DNA from: Bacteroidota bacterium | Lineage (GTDB): Bacteria > Bacteroidota > Bacteroidia > Flavobacteriales > Flavobacteriaceae | Assembly: GCA_023427845.1 (NCBI GenBank) | Contig: JAEYZX010000202.1 | Location: forward strand, 1-5,488 | Direction of reading: 5' to 3' | Length of the DNA: 5,488 nt | Shown: positions 1-5,488 of the stretch, piece by piece | How positions within the stretch are numbered: position 1 is the first letter of the stretch | How the letters are laid out: each line of letters opens with the position of its first letter | Translations under genes and position numbers: made by a program | Notes under the pieces: model-generated | Databases searched by the model: none | The model's input: only the letters and a program-made list of their open reading frames with translations | Told to the model about the DNA's origin: nothing

Positions 1-38
1 TGCCAGGCAAGCGCTCTAGCCAAATGAGCTAATCCCCC
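1..38 (-). tRNA. tRNA-Ala (anticodon GGC), 5' half, cut by window edge
   Basis: Read on the minus strand from 38 down to 1, this matches the 5' half of a tRNA. The acceptor 5' strand is GGGGGAT (38-32), followed by T8-A9. The D arm has stem GCTC/GAGC with a loop containing the invariant GG (21-20). The 5' anticodon stem strand is CTTGC (11-7) and the loop begins C-T-GGC-A. Anticodon GGC lies at 4-2 and decodes alanine GCC/GCU codons. The 3' half, including the T arm and the 3' acceptor strand that would show the alanine G3:U70 identity pair, lies outside the window. The identity therefore rests on the anticodon and the general alanine-like 5' sequence. A Bacteroidota-type promoter lies just upstream on the same strand. 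Confidence 0.88.
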
Positions 39-47
39 AGAACGTCG

Positions 48-78
48 CAAAGATAGTATTTTCATGAACATACAAAAG
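48..78 (-). promoter_or_regulatory. Promoter of the tRNA-Ala gene (TAnnTTTG type)
   Basis: On the minus strand the sequence TATCTTTG (48-55) matches the Bacteroidota -7 consensus TAnnTTTG exactly. CTTTTG (73-78), ending in TTG, lies 17 bases further upstream and fits the -33 element. Transcription would begin about 7 bases below the -7 box, near 41, leaving only a few leader bases before the tRNA at 38. This is the best two-box promoter in the window. It was read by eye and the start site is not measured. Confidence 0.72.
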
Positions 79-86
79 TAGATTTG
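79..86 (+). promoter_or_regulatory. Candidate -7 box for the crotonase-family gene
   Basis: TAGATTTG is an exact TAnnTTTG match on the plus strand, 33 bases before the ATG at 120. It would give a leader of roughly 27 A-rich bases, normal for a phylum that rarely uses Shine-Dalgarno pairing. No good TTG is seen at the expected -33 position (about 55-62), where only T-rich sequence is present. A second weaker match, TAACTTTA (97-104), lies nearer the gene. The box overlaps the upstream end of the divergent tRNA promoter. Confidence 0.5.
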
Positions 87-119
87 GCAAAAAGTGTAAC
101 TTTATAAAAAAATTAAAGT

Positions 120-878
120 ATGAGCCACGACGGGAACCTGACCACCATAATTACTGATAAAATTGCACGTATAGAATTTGCACACCCTGCGGGAAATTCG
201 TTTCCATCCACCTTACTTCAAAAATTGACTGATGAAATAAACAGCCTGGGCCACAATAATGATGTATCTGTGATCATTTTAATGAGCCGCGGTACAGGTG
301 CGTTTTGCGCTGGCGCATCTTTTGATGAGCTTCTGGCGGTTACAAATCTCGACGAGGGTTCACGATTTTTTTCAGGTTTCGCAAATGTGATCAATGCGAT
401 GCGGAAATGTTCAAAACTGATCATCGGCCGCGTTCACGGGAAAGTAGTGGGAGGTGGTGTTGGTTTGGCTGCGGCATGCGATTATGCATTTGCGACCCAT
501 TCGGCTTCAGTCAAATTATCAGAACTTGCAATCGGAATCGGACCTTTTGTGATCGCGCCAGCGGTTGAACGCAAAATTGGTGTTTCCGCACTGACTGAGC
601 TGACACTTGCAGCGCACGAGTGGAAAGATGCGCAATGGGCAAAAGAAAAGGGACTTTATGCCGAAATCTTTGAGTCGGTTGATGACCTTGATTTTGCGAT
701 CGGAAATTTTGTTGACCGACTGGCGAAATATAATCCGGATGCATTATCCGAAATAAAAAAAGCGCTTTGGCAAGGCACCGAGCATTGGGGAAATTTACTT
801 TACGAACGTGCTGCAATCTCGGGAAATTTGGTTTTATCCGATTTTACTAAAAAAGCCTTGAAGCAATTTAGAAAATAG
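120..878 (+). CDS. Enoyl-CoA hydratase/isomerase family protein (crotonase fold)
   Basis: This 252-residue protein has the normal length for a single-domain crotonase, a cytoplasmic enzyme family acting on acyl-CoA thioesters. The first oxyanion-hole segment is AFCAGASFDEL (61-71) and the second is GKVVGGGVGLAAACD (107-121). Glu135 in LSELAIGIGP and Glu160 in ALTELTL align by eye with the two catalytic glutamates of classical enoyl-CoA hydratase (rat Glu144 and Glu164), so hydratase chemistry is possible. Flavobacterial relatives are often labelled methylglutaconyl-CoA hydratase (leucine degradation), but that label is from memory and the substrate cannot be read from the sequence. The ATG at 120 is preceded by an A-rich tract without a Shine-Dalgarno, and the protein aligns with the family from its N-terminus. 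It appears to be transcribed alone, divergently from the tRNA. The TAG stop overlaps the first AGAC unit of the following repeat tract. Confidence 0.9.
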   Translation: MSHDGNLTTIITDKIARIEFAHPAGNSFPSTLLQKLTDEINSLGHNNDVSVIILMSRGTGAFCAGASFDELLAVTNLDEGSRFFSGFANVINAMRKCSKLIIGRVHGKVVGGGVGLAAACDYAFATHSASVKLSELAIGIGPFVIAPAVERKIGVSALTELTLAAHEWKDAQWAKEKGLYAEIFESVDDLDFAIGNFVDRLAKYNPDALSEIKKALWQGTEHWGNLLYERAAISGNLVLSDFTKKALKQFRK

Positions 879-960
879 ACGAGACAGACCGCTGCTACTA
901 GACAACAGACCGCTGCACTGACAGATTACAGACCGCCGCGCCTTTAGACTATTAGACCTA
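876..960. repeat. Tract of degenerate AGAC-containing direct repeats
   Basis: The gap after the crotonase gene is built from short related units. A 12-base core, ACAGACCGCTGC, occurs at 884-895 and 905-916, with a one-base variant (ACAGACCGCCGC) at 928-939, so spacing is 21 and 23 bases. The tetramer AGAC occurs eight times (877, 882, 886, 900, 907, 930, 946, 954), ending in TTTAGAC-TATTAGACC. The units all point the same way and are not self-complementary, so this is not a terminator hairpin. Similar AGAC/GTCT-rich tracts occur, from memory, between genes in other flavobacterial genomes. No function is known to me. It ends just upstream of the queD promoter. Confidence 0.7.
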
Positions 961-973
961 AAATAATAATCCG

Positions 974-981
974 TATTTTTG
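974..981 (+). promoter_or_regulatory. -7 box for the queD-lpxH operon
   Basis: TATTTTTG matches TAnnTTTG exactly. It ends 14 bases before the ATG at 996, so the predicted start near 988 leaves a very short leader of about 8 bases. The expected -33 region holds TTAG (952-955, 18-base spacer) rather than a clear TTG, so the upstream element is weak and lies inside the last AGAC unit of the repeat tract. No riboswitch could fit in such a short leader. Confidence 0.62.
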
Positions 982-995
982 CCGAAACATTTGCG

Positions 996-1448
996 ATGAG
1001 CAACATCAGGATTACCAAGCAATTCAATTTCGAAACCGGGCATGCCCTTTATGGTTATGACGGTGCGTGCAAAAACGTACACGGACACAGCTACAAACTT
1101 TCGGTGACTGTTATCGGGAAACCAAGCGAAGACCGGGCAAACGTGAAATACGGAATGGTAATCGATTTTTCGGATTTGAAGAAAATCGTAAAAGAGGAAA
1201 TTGTTGATCGCTTTGATCATGCGACTGTCTTCAACGAAACTACCCCGCATATCGAGCTCGCACATGAACTTGCGAATCGCGGGCACGATGTGATACTGGT
1301 TAAATACCAGCCTACAAGCGAAAATATGGTGATTGATTTTGCAGAACGAATCCAATCGCGACTGCCTGAAAACATTGTGCTTCACTCGCTTAAACTGCAG
1401 GAAACCGAAACATCGTTCGCCGAATGGTATGCGAGCGATAACCTATAA
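996..1448 (+). CDS. queD: 6-carboxy-5,6,7,8-tetrahydropterin synthase (QueD/PTPS family)
   Basis: This 150-residue protein belongs to the tunnelling-fold QueD/6-pyruvoyltetrahydropterin synthase family. QueD converts 7,8-dihydroneopterin triphosphate to 6-carboxytetrahydropterin, an early step toward 7-deazaguanines such as queuosine in tRNA. His16, His29 and His31 are the expected zinc ligands. Cys25 sits in the CxxxHGH pattern (CKNVHGH, 25-31) typical of the QueD type, and Asp74-His75 in DHATVFN would complete the catalytic triad. PTSEN (106-110) and Glu136 in LQETETS match the pterin-binding end. The ATG start gives a standard N-terminus and lies 14 bases after a good -7 box. The stop is 2 bases before the next start, so the two genes are almost certainly one transcript. 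A tetrahydrobiopterin-type role cannot be fully excluded by sequence alone, and no other queuosine gene is in view. Confidence 0.9.
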   Translation: MSNIRITKQFNFETGHALYGYDGACKNVHGHSYKLSVTVIGKPSEDRANVKYGMVIDFSDLKKIVKEEIVDRFDHATVFNETTPHIELAHELANRGHDVILVKYQPTSENMVIDFAERIQSRLPENIVLHSLKLQETETSFAEWYASDNL

Positions 1449-1450
1449 TT

Positions 1451-2206
1451 ATGCACCTTCCTCCAAACAAGAAAATTTATTTTGCGTCGGATCAGCATTT
1501 GGGTGCACCGACACCCGAGTTGAGTTTTCCGCGCGAACAGAAATTCGTCGCGTGGCTCGATGAAGTCAAACGCGATGCAGCGGCGATTTTCCTTTTGGGT
1601 GATCTTTTCGATTTTTGGTTTGAATATAGAACGGTCGTACCGCGTGGTTTTGTTCGCGTTTTAGGGAAGCTTGCCGAAATTCGCGACAGCGGAATCCCGA
1701 TCTACTTTTTTGTCGGGAACCACGATCTATGGATGAGCGATTATTTTGAAAAGGAACTCAACATACCGGTTTATCACACCACGAAAGAATTTAACTTCAA
1801 CGACAAGCTTTTCCTTATTGGTCATGGCGACGGACTCGGGCCAGGCGACAAAGGCTACAAACGGATGAAAAAAGTGTTTAAAAATCCGTTTTCGAAATGG
1901 CTTTTCAGATGGCTGCATCCCGATTTGGGCGTTAAGCTCGCGCAATATCTGTCGGTTAAGAACAAGCTGATTTCAGGGGATGAGGATGTGCGTTTTCTTG
2001 GCGAAGAAAAGGAATGGCTCGTACAATATTCGAAACGCAAACTTGAAACCAAGCATTACGATTATTTCATCTTCGGGCATCGCCATTTGCCAATGCGGAT
2101 TAAGGTTGGTGACAAATCCGAATACATAAATCTCGGCGACTGGATTTCGTATTTTACCTACGGGGTTTTCGACGGTACATCATTCGAACTCAGGAATTAC
2201 GATTGA
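1451..2206 (+). CDS. lpxH: UDP-2,3-diacylglucosamine diphosphatase (LpxH-type metallophosphoesterase)
   Basis: This 251-residue calcineurin-like phosphoesterase is close in length to E. coli LpxH. LpxH cleaves UDP-2,3-diacylglucosamine to lipid X and UMP, the fourth step of lipid A synthesis, at the cytoplasmic face of the inner membrane. The dinuclear-metal motifs are all present: DQH (Asp14, His16), GDLFDFW (Asp51), GNHD (90-92), GHGD (His125) and GHRH (His210, His212). The GDLFDFW signature and the basic/aromatic insert after GHGDG (about 128-165) fit LpxH better than generic phosphoesterases. No signal peptide or membrane segment is seen, consistent with a peripheral membrane enzyme. It starts 2 bases after the queD stop. 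It ends 12 bases before the structured GC-rich element separating it from the convergent recJ. Confidence 0.88.
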   Translation: MHLPPNKKIYFASDQHLGAPTPELSFPREQKFVAWLDEVKRDAAAIFLLGDLFDFWFEYRTVVPRGFVRVLGKLAEIRDSGIPIYFFVGNHDLWMSDYFEKELNIPVYHTTKEFNFNDKLFLIGHGDGLGPGDKGYKRMKKVFKNPFSKWLFRWLHPDLGVKLAQYLSVKNKLISGDEDVRFLGEEKEWLVQYSKRKLETKHYDYFIFGHRHLPMRIKVGDKSEYINLGDWISYFTYGVFDGTSFELRNYD

Positions 2207-2217
2207 ACTGCGCTACT

Positions 2218-2344
2218 GCGTGAGTGATGGAAGCGGCATCCTTTTGGGCGCGCAGCGAGCCGGACAGGCCGAAGCAAGCGCCCGAAAGATAGAGCGTACA
2301 GCACGACCCCGCGGCAGGATCAGCGTTGGCCAAGGGGTCACGCC
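2218..2344. repeat. GC-rich structured intergenic element between convergent genes
   Basis: About 127 bases, roughly 64% G+C and visibly richer than its surroundings, fill nearly the whole gap between the lpxH and recJ stop codons. Pairings found by eye are: ends GCGTGA (2218-2223) with TCACGC (2338-2343); GATG (2226-2229) with CATC (2237-2240); an 11-bp stem CTTTTGGGCGC (2241-2251) with GCGCCCGAAAG (2278-2288) including one G-T pair, capped by GCC/GGC (2259-2261, 2267-2269); and GACCCC (2305-2310) with GGGGTC (2334-2339). The last stem shares two bases with the outer helix, so they compete or stack. No T-run follows any stem, so it is not a classical intrinsic terminator. Its wording resembles an intergenic repeat that I recall from many flavobacterial genomes. 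The family name and function are unknown to me. The plus orientation is arbitrary. Confidence 0.75.
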
Positions 2345-2347
2345 AAA

Positions 2348-4039
2348 CTACTCCCTAATGTCTTTCAGCCGTAACTGCGTTGAAACTGTACCATTCCATT
2401 CGTTTTCATCAATGCAATACGCGATTTCAAAGGGTTTTTGATTTTTGGCGATAGCAATCTTCTTCCCCAATCCAAATCCAATTGCGCCCACTCCGCCCGT
2501 ATTGTGCTGCTTTACATACAACTTTAGATGTTCGTTATCGTTGCCGAGTGTTTTTGCGAATCCGGTGTCTTTTACGTTCCTGGACATAAAGACCGGCGTC
2601 ATGTTCATCGGGCCGAATGGTTCGAATTGCTTGAGTATCCGGATTAATTTTGGCGTGATATTTTCAAATTCAAGCTCAGCATCGATTGTGATTTCGGGCG
2701 TTCGATGATCGGGATGAATCGATTTTTGGACGCAATTTTCAAATGCATCCTTGAACTTCTGATAGTTTTCTTCTTTTAATGTGAGTCCGGCCGCATACAT
2801 ATGGCCACCAAACTGCTCAAGATGTTCGGCGCACGAATCGAGCGCGTTGTAAACATCAAAACCGTGCACCGACCGTGCCGATGCCGCATATTTATCGCCA
2901 CTTTTTGTAAACACCAACGTGGGTCGATAGTATGTTTCAATGAGCCGGGAAGCCACAATCCCGATTACGCCTTTATGCCAATCGTCCTTAAAAACCACAG
3001 TTGTATAGCGGTCGTGTTCGTTGTTGATTTCGATTTGAAGCAACGCTTCCTTGGTGATTTTTTTGTCGAGGTCTTTGCGATCGGCATTGTATTTTTCAAT
3101 TTCCGATGCGAACTGCGCCGCCTGGTCAAAATCGAATTCGGTTAAAAGTTCGACTGCGCAATTCCCGTGTTTGATTCGGCCTGCGGCATTGATCCGCGGG
3201 GCGATTATAAAAACGACATCGGATATGTCGAGTTGTTTTTTCTTAACCTGAGCGATCAGCGCCTTGATTCCCGGACGCGGATTCGAATTGATGACTTCAA
3301 GCCCGAATTTTGCAAGCGTGCGGTTTTCCCCGGTCATCGGAACAATGTCGGCCGCGATTGCGGTGGCAACAAGATCGAGATATGGCACCAAATCATTGAT
3401 CGTTTCACCTCTGTTTTTACCGAGTGCCTGAATCAGTTTGAACCCAATTCCGCAGCCGCAGAGCTCGTCGTAAGGATACGAGCAATCGCTTCTTTTGGGA
3501 TCGAGTACCGCAACGGCATCGGGAAGCGAATCGCCGGGCCGGTGGTGATCACAGATGATAAAATCAATGTTTTTTGATTTTGCGTATTCTACATGGTCGA
3601 TTGATTTTATTCCGCAATCGAGTGCGATAATCAGCGAGCAACCGTTGTCGTCGGCATAATCTATTCCCTGAAACGAAACACCGTAACCTTCATTATAGCG
3701 ATCGGGAATATAGGTCGCCACATTTGGATAAAACGTTCGCAAATACGATGAAACAAGTGAAACAGCTGTTGTGCCATCAACATCATAATCGCCGAACACC
3801 AGGATATTTTCACCATTTTGAATAGCCGATTCTATCCGGCAAACCGCTTTGTCCATATCCTTCATCAGGTACGGATCATGCAGGTCTTCCAATGTTGGCC
3901 GGAAGAAAAGCCGGGCATCTTCAAACGTTTCAATGCCACGCTGAATTAAAAGTGCTGCGATAAAATTTTCTATGTTTAAAGCTTCGGCGAGCTGCCTTAC
4001 TTTTTCCGGATCGGGGGTGGGTTTGATTGTCCAGCGCAT
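2348..4039 (-). CDS. recJ: Single-stranded-DNA-specific exonuclease RecJ
   Basis: This 563-residue protein is the usual length for bacterial RecJ, a 5'-to-3' single-strand DNA exonuclease used in recombinational repair, base excision and mismatch repair. The DHH core motifs appear in order: DYDVDG (84-89), DCG (141-143), DHH (164-166) and the acidic LDLVATAIAADIVP segment (221-234). The DHHA1 half follows with PRINAAGR (281-288), SARS (387-390) and GGHMYAAG (411-418). The FEPFGPMNMTPVF stretch (472-484) begins the C-terminal OB-fold that grips DNA. All expected metal-binding residues are visible, so it should be active. The ATG at 4039 gives a family-typical N-terminus and lies downstream of its own -7 box. 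The gene follows rsmI by 75 bases on the same strand. Its TAG stop lies 3 bases from the structured element. Confidence 0.95.
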   Translation of the reverse strand: MRWTIKPTPDPEKVRQLAEALNIENFIAALLIQRGIETFEDARLFFRPTLEDLHDPYLMKDMDKAVCRIESAIQNGENILVFGDYDVDGTTAVSLVSSYLRTFYPNVATYIPDRYNEGYGVSFQGIDYADDNGCSLIIALDCGIKSIDHVEYAKSKNIDFIICDHHRPGDSLPDAVAVLDPKRSDCSYPYDELCGCGIGFKLIQALGKNRGETINDLVPYLDLVATAIAADIVPMTGENRTLAKFGLEVINSNPRPGIKALIAQVKKKQLDISDVVFIIAPRINAAGRIKHGNCAVELLTEFDFDQAAQFASEIEKYNADRKDLDKKITKEALLQIEINNEHDRYTTVVFKDDWHKGVIGIVASRLIETYYRPTLVFTKSGDKYAASARSVHGFDVYNALDSCAEHLEQFGGHMYAAGLTLKEENYQKFKDAFENCVQKSIHPDHRTPEITIDAELEFENITPKLIRILKQFEPFGPMNMTPVFMSRNVKDTGFAKTLGNDNEHLKLYVKQHNTGGVGAIGFGLGKKIAIAKNQKPFEIAYCIDENEWNGTVSTQLRLKDIRE

Positions 4040-4081
4040 AATTTTGTATGGTATCGAATTGAACTACAGGCGTATATGCTG

Positions 4082-4089
4082 CAAAAATA
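4082..4089 (-). promoter_or_regulatory. -7 box for recJ
   Basis: On the minus strand this reads TATTTTTG, an exact TAnnTTTG match and identical to the box before queD. It lies in the 75-base gap between rsmI and recJ. The predicted transcription start near 4075 would leave a leader of about 36 bases. No clear TTG occurs at the -33 distance, where TTCG at 4111-4114 (21-base spacer) is the nearest approximation. It suggests that recJ can be transcribed independently of rsmI, although read-through remains possible because no terminator is seen between them. Confidence 0.55.
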
Positions 4090-4114
4090 TAAAATTCGGA
4101 TTATAAAAAACGAA

Positions 4115-4807
4115 CTATTCCCTTTTTTGTTTCAGGGCAATTTTTCCGCCGACGACAACTACGATTTCGCCACGAGGCGCTGTCTTTTCGAAATGCGCAA
4201 GCACTTCTTTGGCGGTGCCGCGTACATTTTCTTCGTGTAGTTTCGAGAGTTCGCGGCAAACACAAACGGGCCGGTCTTCGCCAAAATACGTTATGAATTC
4301 AGAAAGCGTTTTGACGAGCTTGTGTGGTGACACATATAAGATCATCGTCCGGGTTTCTTCGGCTAGTGCAAGGAAACGGGTTTGCCTTCCTTTTTTATCC
4401 GGTAAAAAACCTTCGAAGACAAATTTATCATTCGGCAAACCACTGTTTACAAGCGCCGGGACGAAAGCAGTTGCTCCAGGAAGACATTCCACATCGATTC
4501 CGTTCTCGACACAGGCGCGAACCAATAGGAATCCCGGATCGGAAATCGCAGGTGTTCCGGCATCGGAAATCAATGCAATCGTTTCCCCCGATTTTAGTCG
4601 CGATATCACATTCTCAACCGTTTTATGCTCGTTGTGCATGTGATGGCTGTGCATGTGCGTACCGATTTCGAAATGTTTGAGGAGCTTTCCGCTGGTGCGC
4701 GTATCCTCGGCAAGGATAAGGTCGGCTTCCTTCAAAATTCGAATCGCACGAAACGTCATATCCTCGAGGTTGCCTATGGGAGTTGGAACGATGAAAAGTT
4801 TGGACAT
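4115..4807 (-). CDS. rsmI: 16S rRNA (cytidine(1402)-2'-O)-methyltransferase RsmI
   Basis: RsmI adds the 2'-O-methyl group to C1402 of 16S rRNA in the decoding centre, using S-adenosylmethionine, within the tetrapyrrole-methylase fold. Family motifs run in order: PTPIGNLEDMT (8-18), AEDTR (33-37), SDAGTPAISDPG (81-92), PGATA (110-114), FEGFLPDKKG (131-140), CRELSKLHEE (184-193) and RGE (212-214). At 230 residues it is shorter than the roughly 286-residue E. coli enzyme and stops soon after the catalytic fold, lacking the C-terminal extension. This is common in Bacteroidota as far as I recall and is not an obvious truncation. A histidine-rich stretch at 51-61 (six His in eleven residues) is notable. 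The ATG directly precedes the PTPIGNL motif at the normal distance. The upstream hypothetical gene ends 23 bases before it. Confidence 0.94.
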   Translation of the reverse strand: MSKLFIVPTPIGNLEDMTFRAIRILKEADLILAEDTRTSGKLLKHFEIGTHMHSHHMHNEHKTVENVISRLKSGETIALISDAGTPAISDPGFLLVRACVENGIDVECLPGATAFVPALVNSGLPNDKFVFEGFLPDKKGRQTRFLALAEETRTMILYVSPHKLVKTLSEFITYFGEDRPVCVCRELSKLHEENVRGTAKEVLAHFEKTAPRGEIVVVVGGKIALKQKRE

Positions 4808-4830
4808 ATTAAATAATTCGGCCGAACCGA

Positions 4831-5488
4831 TTAGGAAAACCGTTTTTCTATGATATCCATAAACCTGCTGGCATATTCTTCTTTTCCTGCCCAGTCGTTG
4901 TAATCGGGTTTCACCATTTCGTCAATGAAGTTTTTTGCTTCGTCATACGTGCTGAAAGTCATCAGTTGAGATAAAACACGGTTGTAGTCTTCGCTGCTAT
5001 TGGCGAACAGATGTTTGATGAATGCGATGCGATCGTTCAAACCGATCGTAATTCCTTTTGACAAACGGTCATTTAATGAAACGGATTTCGATTCGGATTT
5101 GATGGTTTCGGCATCCTTGTACGTATAATCGCTGAATTTCTTTTCCGACTTTTCCTGTTCGGGCGTAACGAAAACCGGATCGGCATAATCTTTACCAAGA
5201 AGGTCATCAAACGAAAACTGTGGTGATGCTGCTGTTTCGGCTTCATCGACTTTTGGATCGAATGCAAGTTCAAAAGACGGAATGAACAAATCTTCCTTTT
5301 TGGTATGCGGATCTTTGTCTTTGTCTAAAAAATCGGCTTTTCGTGAATCATGGTCTTCGGCCGATGCTTTCGCAACTTCAAGCTCGGGTGCAACATCGGG
5401 CGGCATTACGGTTGGCGGTACATCATTCGGCATGGACGATTGTTCTACATCGGCCGCCTTATTTTCCTGCTCCTCTACTTCATTATCT
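4831..5488 (-). CDS. Hypothetical protein with acidic disordered N-terminus and conserved-looking C-terminal domain; 5' end off window
   Basis: I cannot assign a function. A 200-residue reading starts at the ATG at 5433, but the frame stays open through 18 more codons to the right edge. Those codons encode acidic residues of the same character (DNEVEEQENKAADVEQSS) and contain no alternative start codon, so the true start is probably outside the window. From the visible ATG, residues 1-115 are rich in Asp, Glu, Lys, Pro and Ser with no signal peptide or membrane segment, suggesting a disordered cytoplasmic linker. Residues about 118-200 form a compact predicted-helical domain: LNDRLSKGITIGLNDRIAFIKHLF, then EDYNRVLSQL, EAKNFIDEM, and a C-terminal FMDIIEKRF. 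Similar IGxNDRxxFxxxLF domains occur, from memory, in uncharacterised Bacteroidota proteins. It probably shares a transcript with rsmI. Confidence 0.8.
   Translation of the reverse strand, partial: DNEVEEQENKAADVEQSSMPNDVPPTVMPPDVAPELEVAKASAEDHDSRKADFLDKDKDPHTKKEDLFIPSFELAFDPKVDEAETAASPQFSFDDLLGKDYADPVFVTPEQEKSEKKFSDYTYKDAETIKSESKSVSLNDRLSKGITIGLNDRIAFIKHLFANSSEDYNRVLSQLMTFSTYDEAKNFIDEMVKPDYNDWAGKEEYASRFMDIIEKRFS

Noticed and set aside
884..939. Possible CRISPR array because of three similar cores with regular spacing
   Set aside because: The cores are only 12 bases with spacers of about 9-11 bases, the copies are degenerate, and no cas genes are present. Real arrays have longer, near-identical repeats and longer unique spacers.
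834..1385. Minus-strand reading frame of 183 codons opposite queD
   Set aside because: It lies antisense to a clear queD gene and across the AGAC tract. The translation shows no recognisable domain, so it is a shadow frame.
2241..2288. Intrinsic transcription terminator from the 11-bp stem
   Set aside because: The loop is long (26 bases) and no T-run follows the stem on either strand, so it lacks the standard terminator signature. A barrier role by another mechanism is not excluded.
2220..2441. Plus-strand reading frame of 73 codons starting with GTG inside the GC-rich element
   Set aside because: It begins within the structured repeat and runs antisense into the end of recJ. Its composition follows the repeat and the recJ complement, with no family match. 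Copies of this element are likely to yield such spurious hypothetical proteins.
3167..3577. Plus-strand reading frame of 136 codons opposite recJ
   Set aside because: It is fully antisense to the RecJ catalytic core, which has all expected motifs. No promoter or domain supports it.
4415..4425. TAnnTTTG-like box on the minus strand inside rsmI
   Set aside because: A TAAATTTG match lies within rsmI coding sequence far from any start and with no supporting -33 element. An isolated match to such a loose consensus is expected by chance.

Overview
The window looks like a piece of a Flavobacteriia chromosome (phylum Bacteroidota, quite possibly Flavobacterium or a close relative). The evidence is threefold. 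Several genes, and a tRNA, are preceded by the Bacteroidota -7 promoter box TAnnTTTG. The starts lack clear Shine-Dalgarno sequences and sit in A/T-rich context. The protein families and their lengths read like flavobacterial versions (a 230-residue RsmI, a 563-residue RecJ, and a lineage-typical hypothetical protein beside rsmI). No database search was possible, so the genus is an inference.

Layout, left to right. Positions 1-38 hold the 5' half of a tRNA-Ala with anticodon GGC on the minus strand, cut by the window edge. A compact divergent promoter region (39-119) serves this tRNA and a plus-strand crotonase-family gene (120-878). A short tract of degenerate AGAC-containing repeats (876-960) follows, then a promoter and a tight two-gene operon: queD-like 6-carboxytetrahydropterin synthase (996-1448) and lpxH-like UDP-2,3-diacylglucosamine hydrolase (1451-2206). 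The operon meets recJ (2348-4039, minus strand) tail to tail. The 141-base gap between their stop codons is almost entirely filled by a GC-rich, strongly self-complementary element (2218-2344). Upstream of recJ on the minus strand are rsmI (4115-4807) and a hypothetical gene that runs off the right edge (4831-5488).

The named genes are housekeeping: tRNA supply, acyl-CoA metabolism, a pterin step usually feeding queuosine/7-deazaguanine synthesis, lipid A assembly, DNA repair/recombination, and 16S rRNA methylation. The hypothetical gene and rsmI are 23 bases apart and probably co-transcribed, while recJ appears to have its own promoter. No phage, transposase, CRISPR or defence genes are visible. 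No gene-free stretch exceeds 300 bases.

The least explained parts are non-coding: the structured element between the convergent stop codons, and the AGAC repeat tract. The first resembles, from memory, an intergenic repeat found at many sites in flavobacterial genomes, with no function known to me. The best protein candidate for unknown biology is the acidic two-part hypothetical protein beside rsmI.
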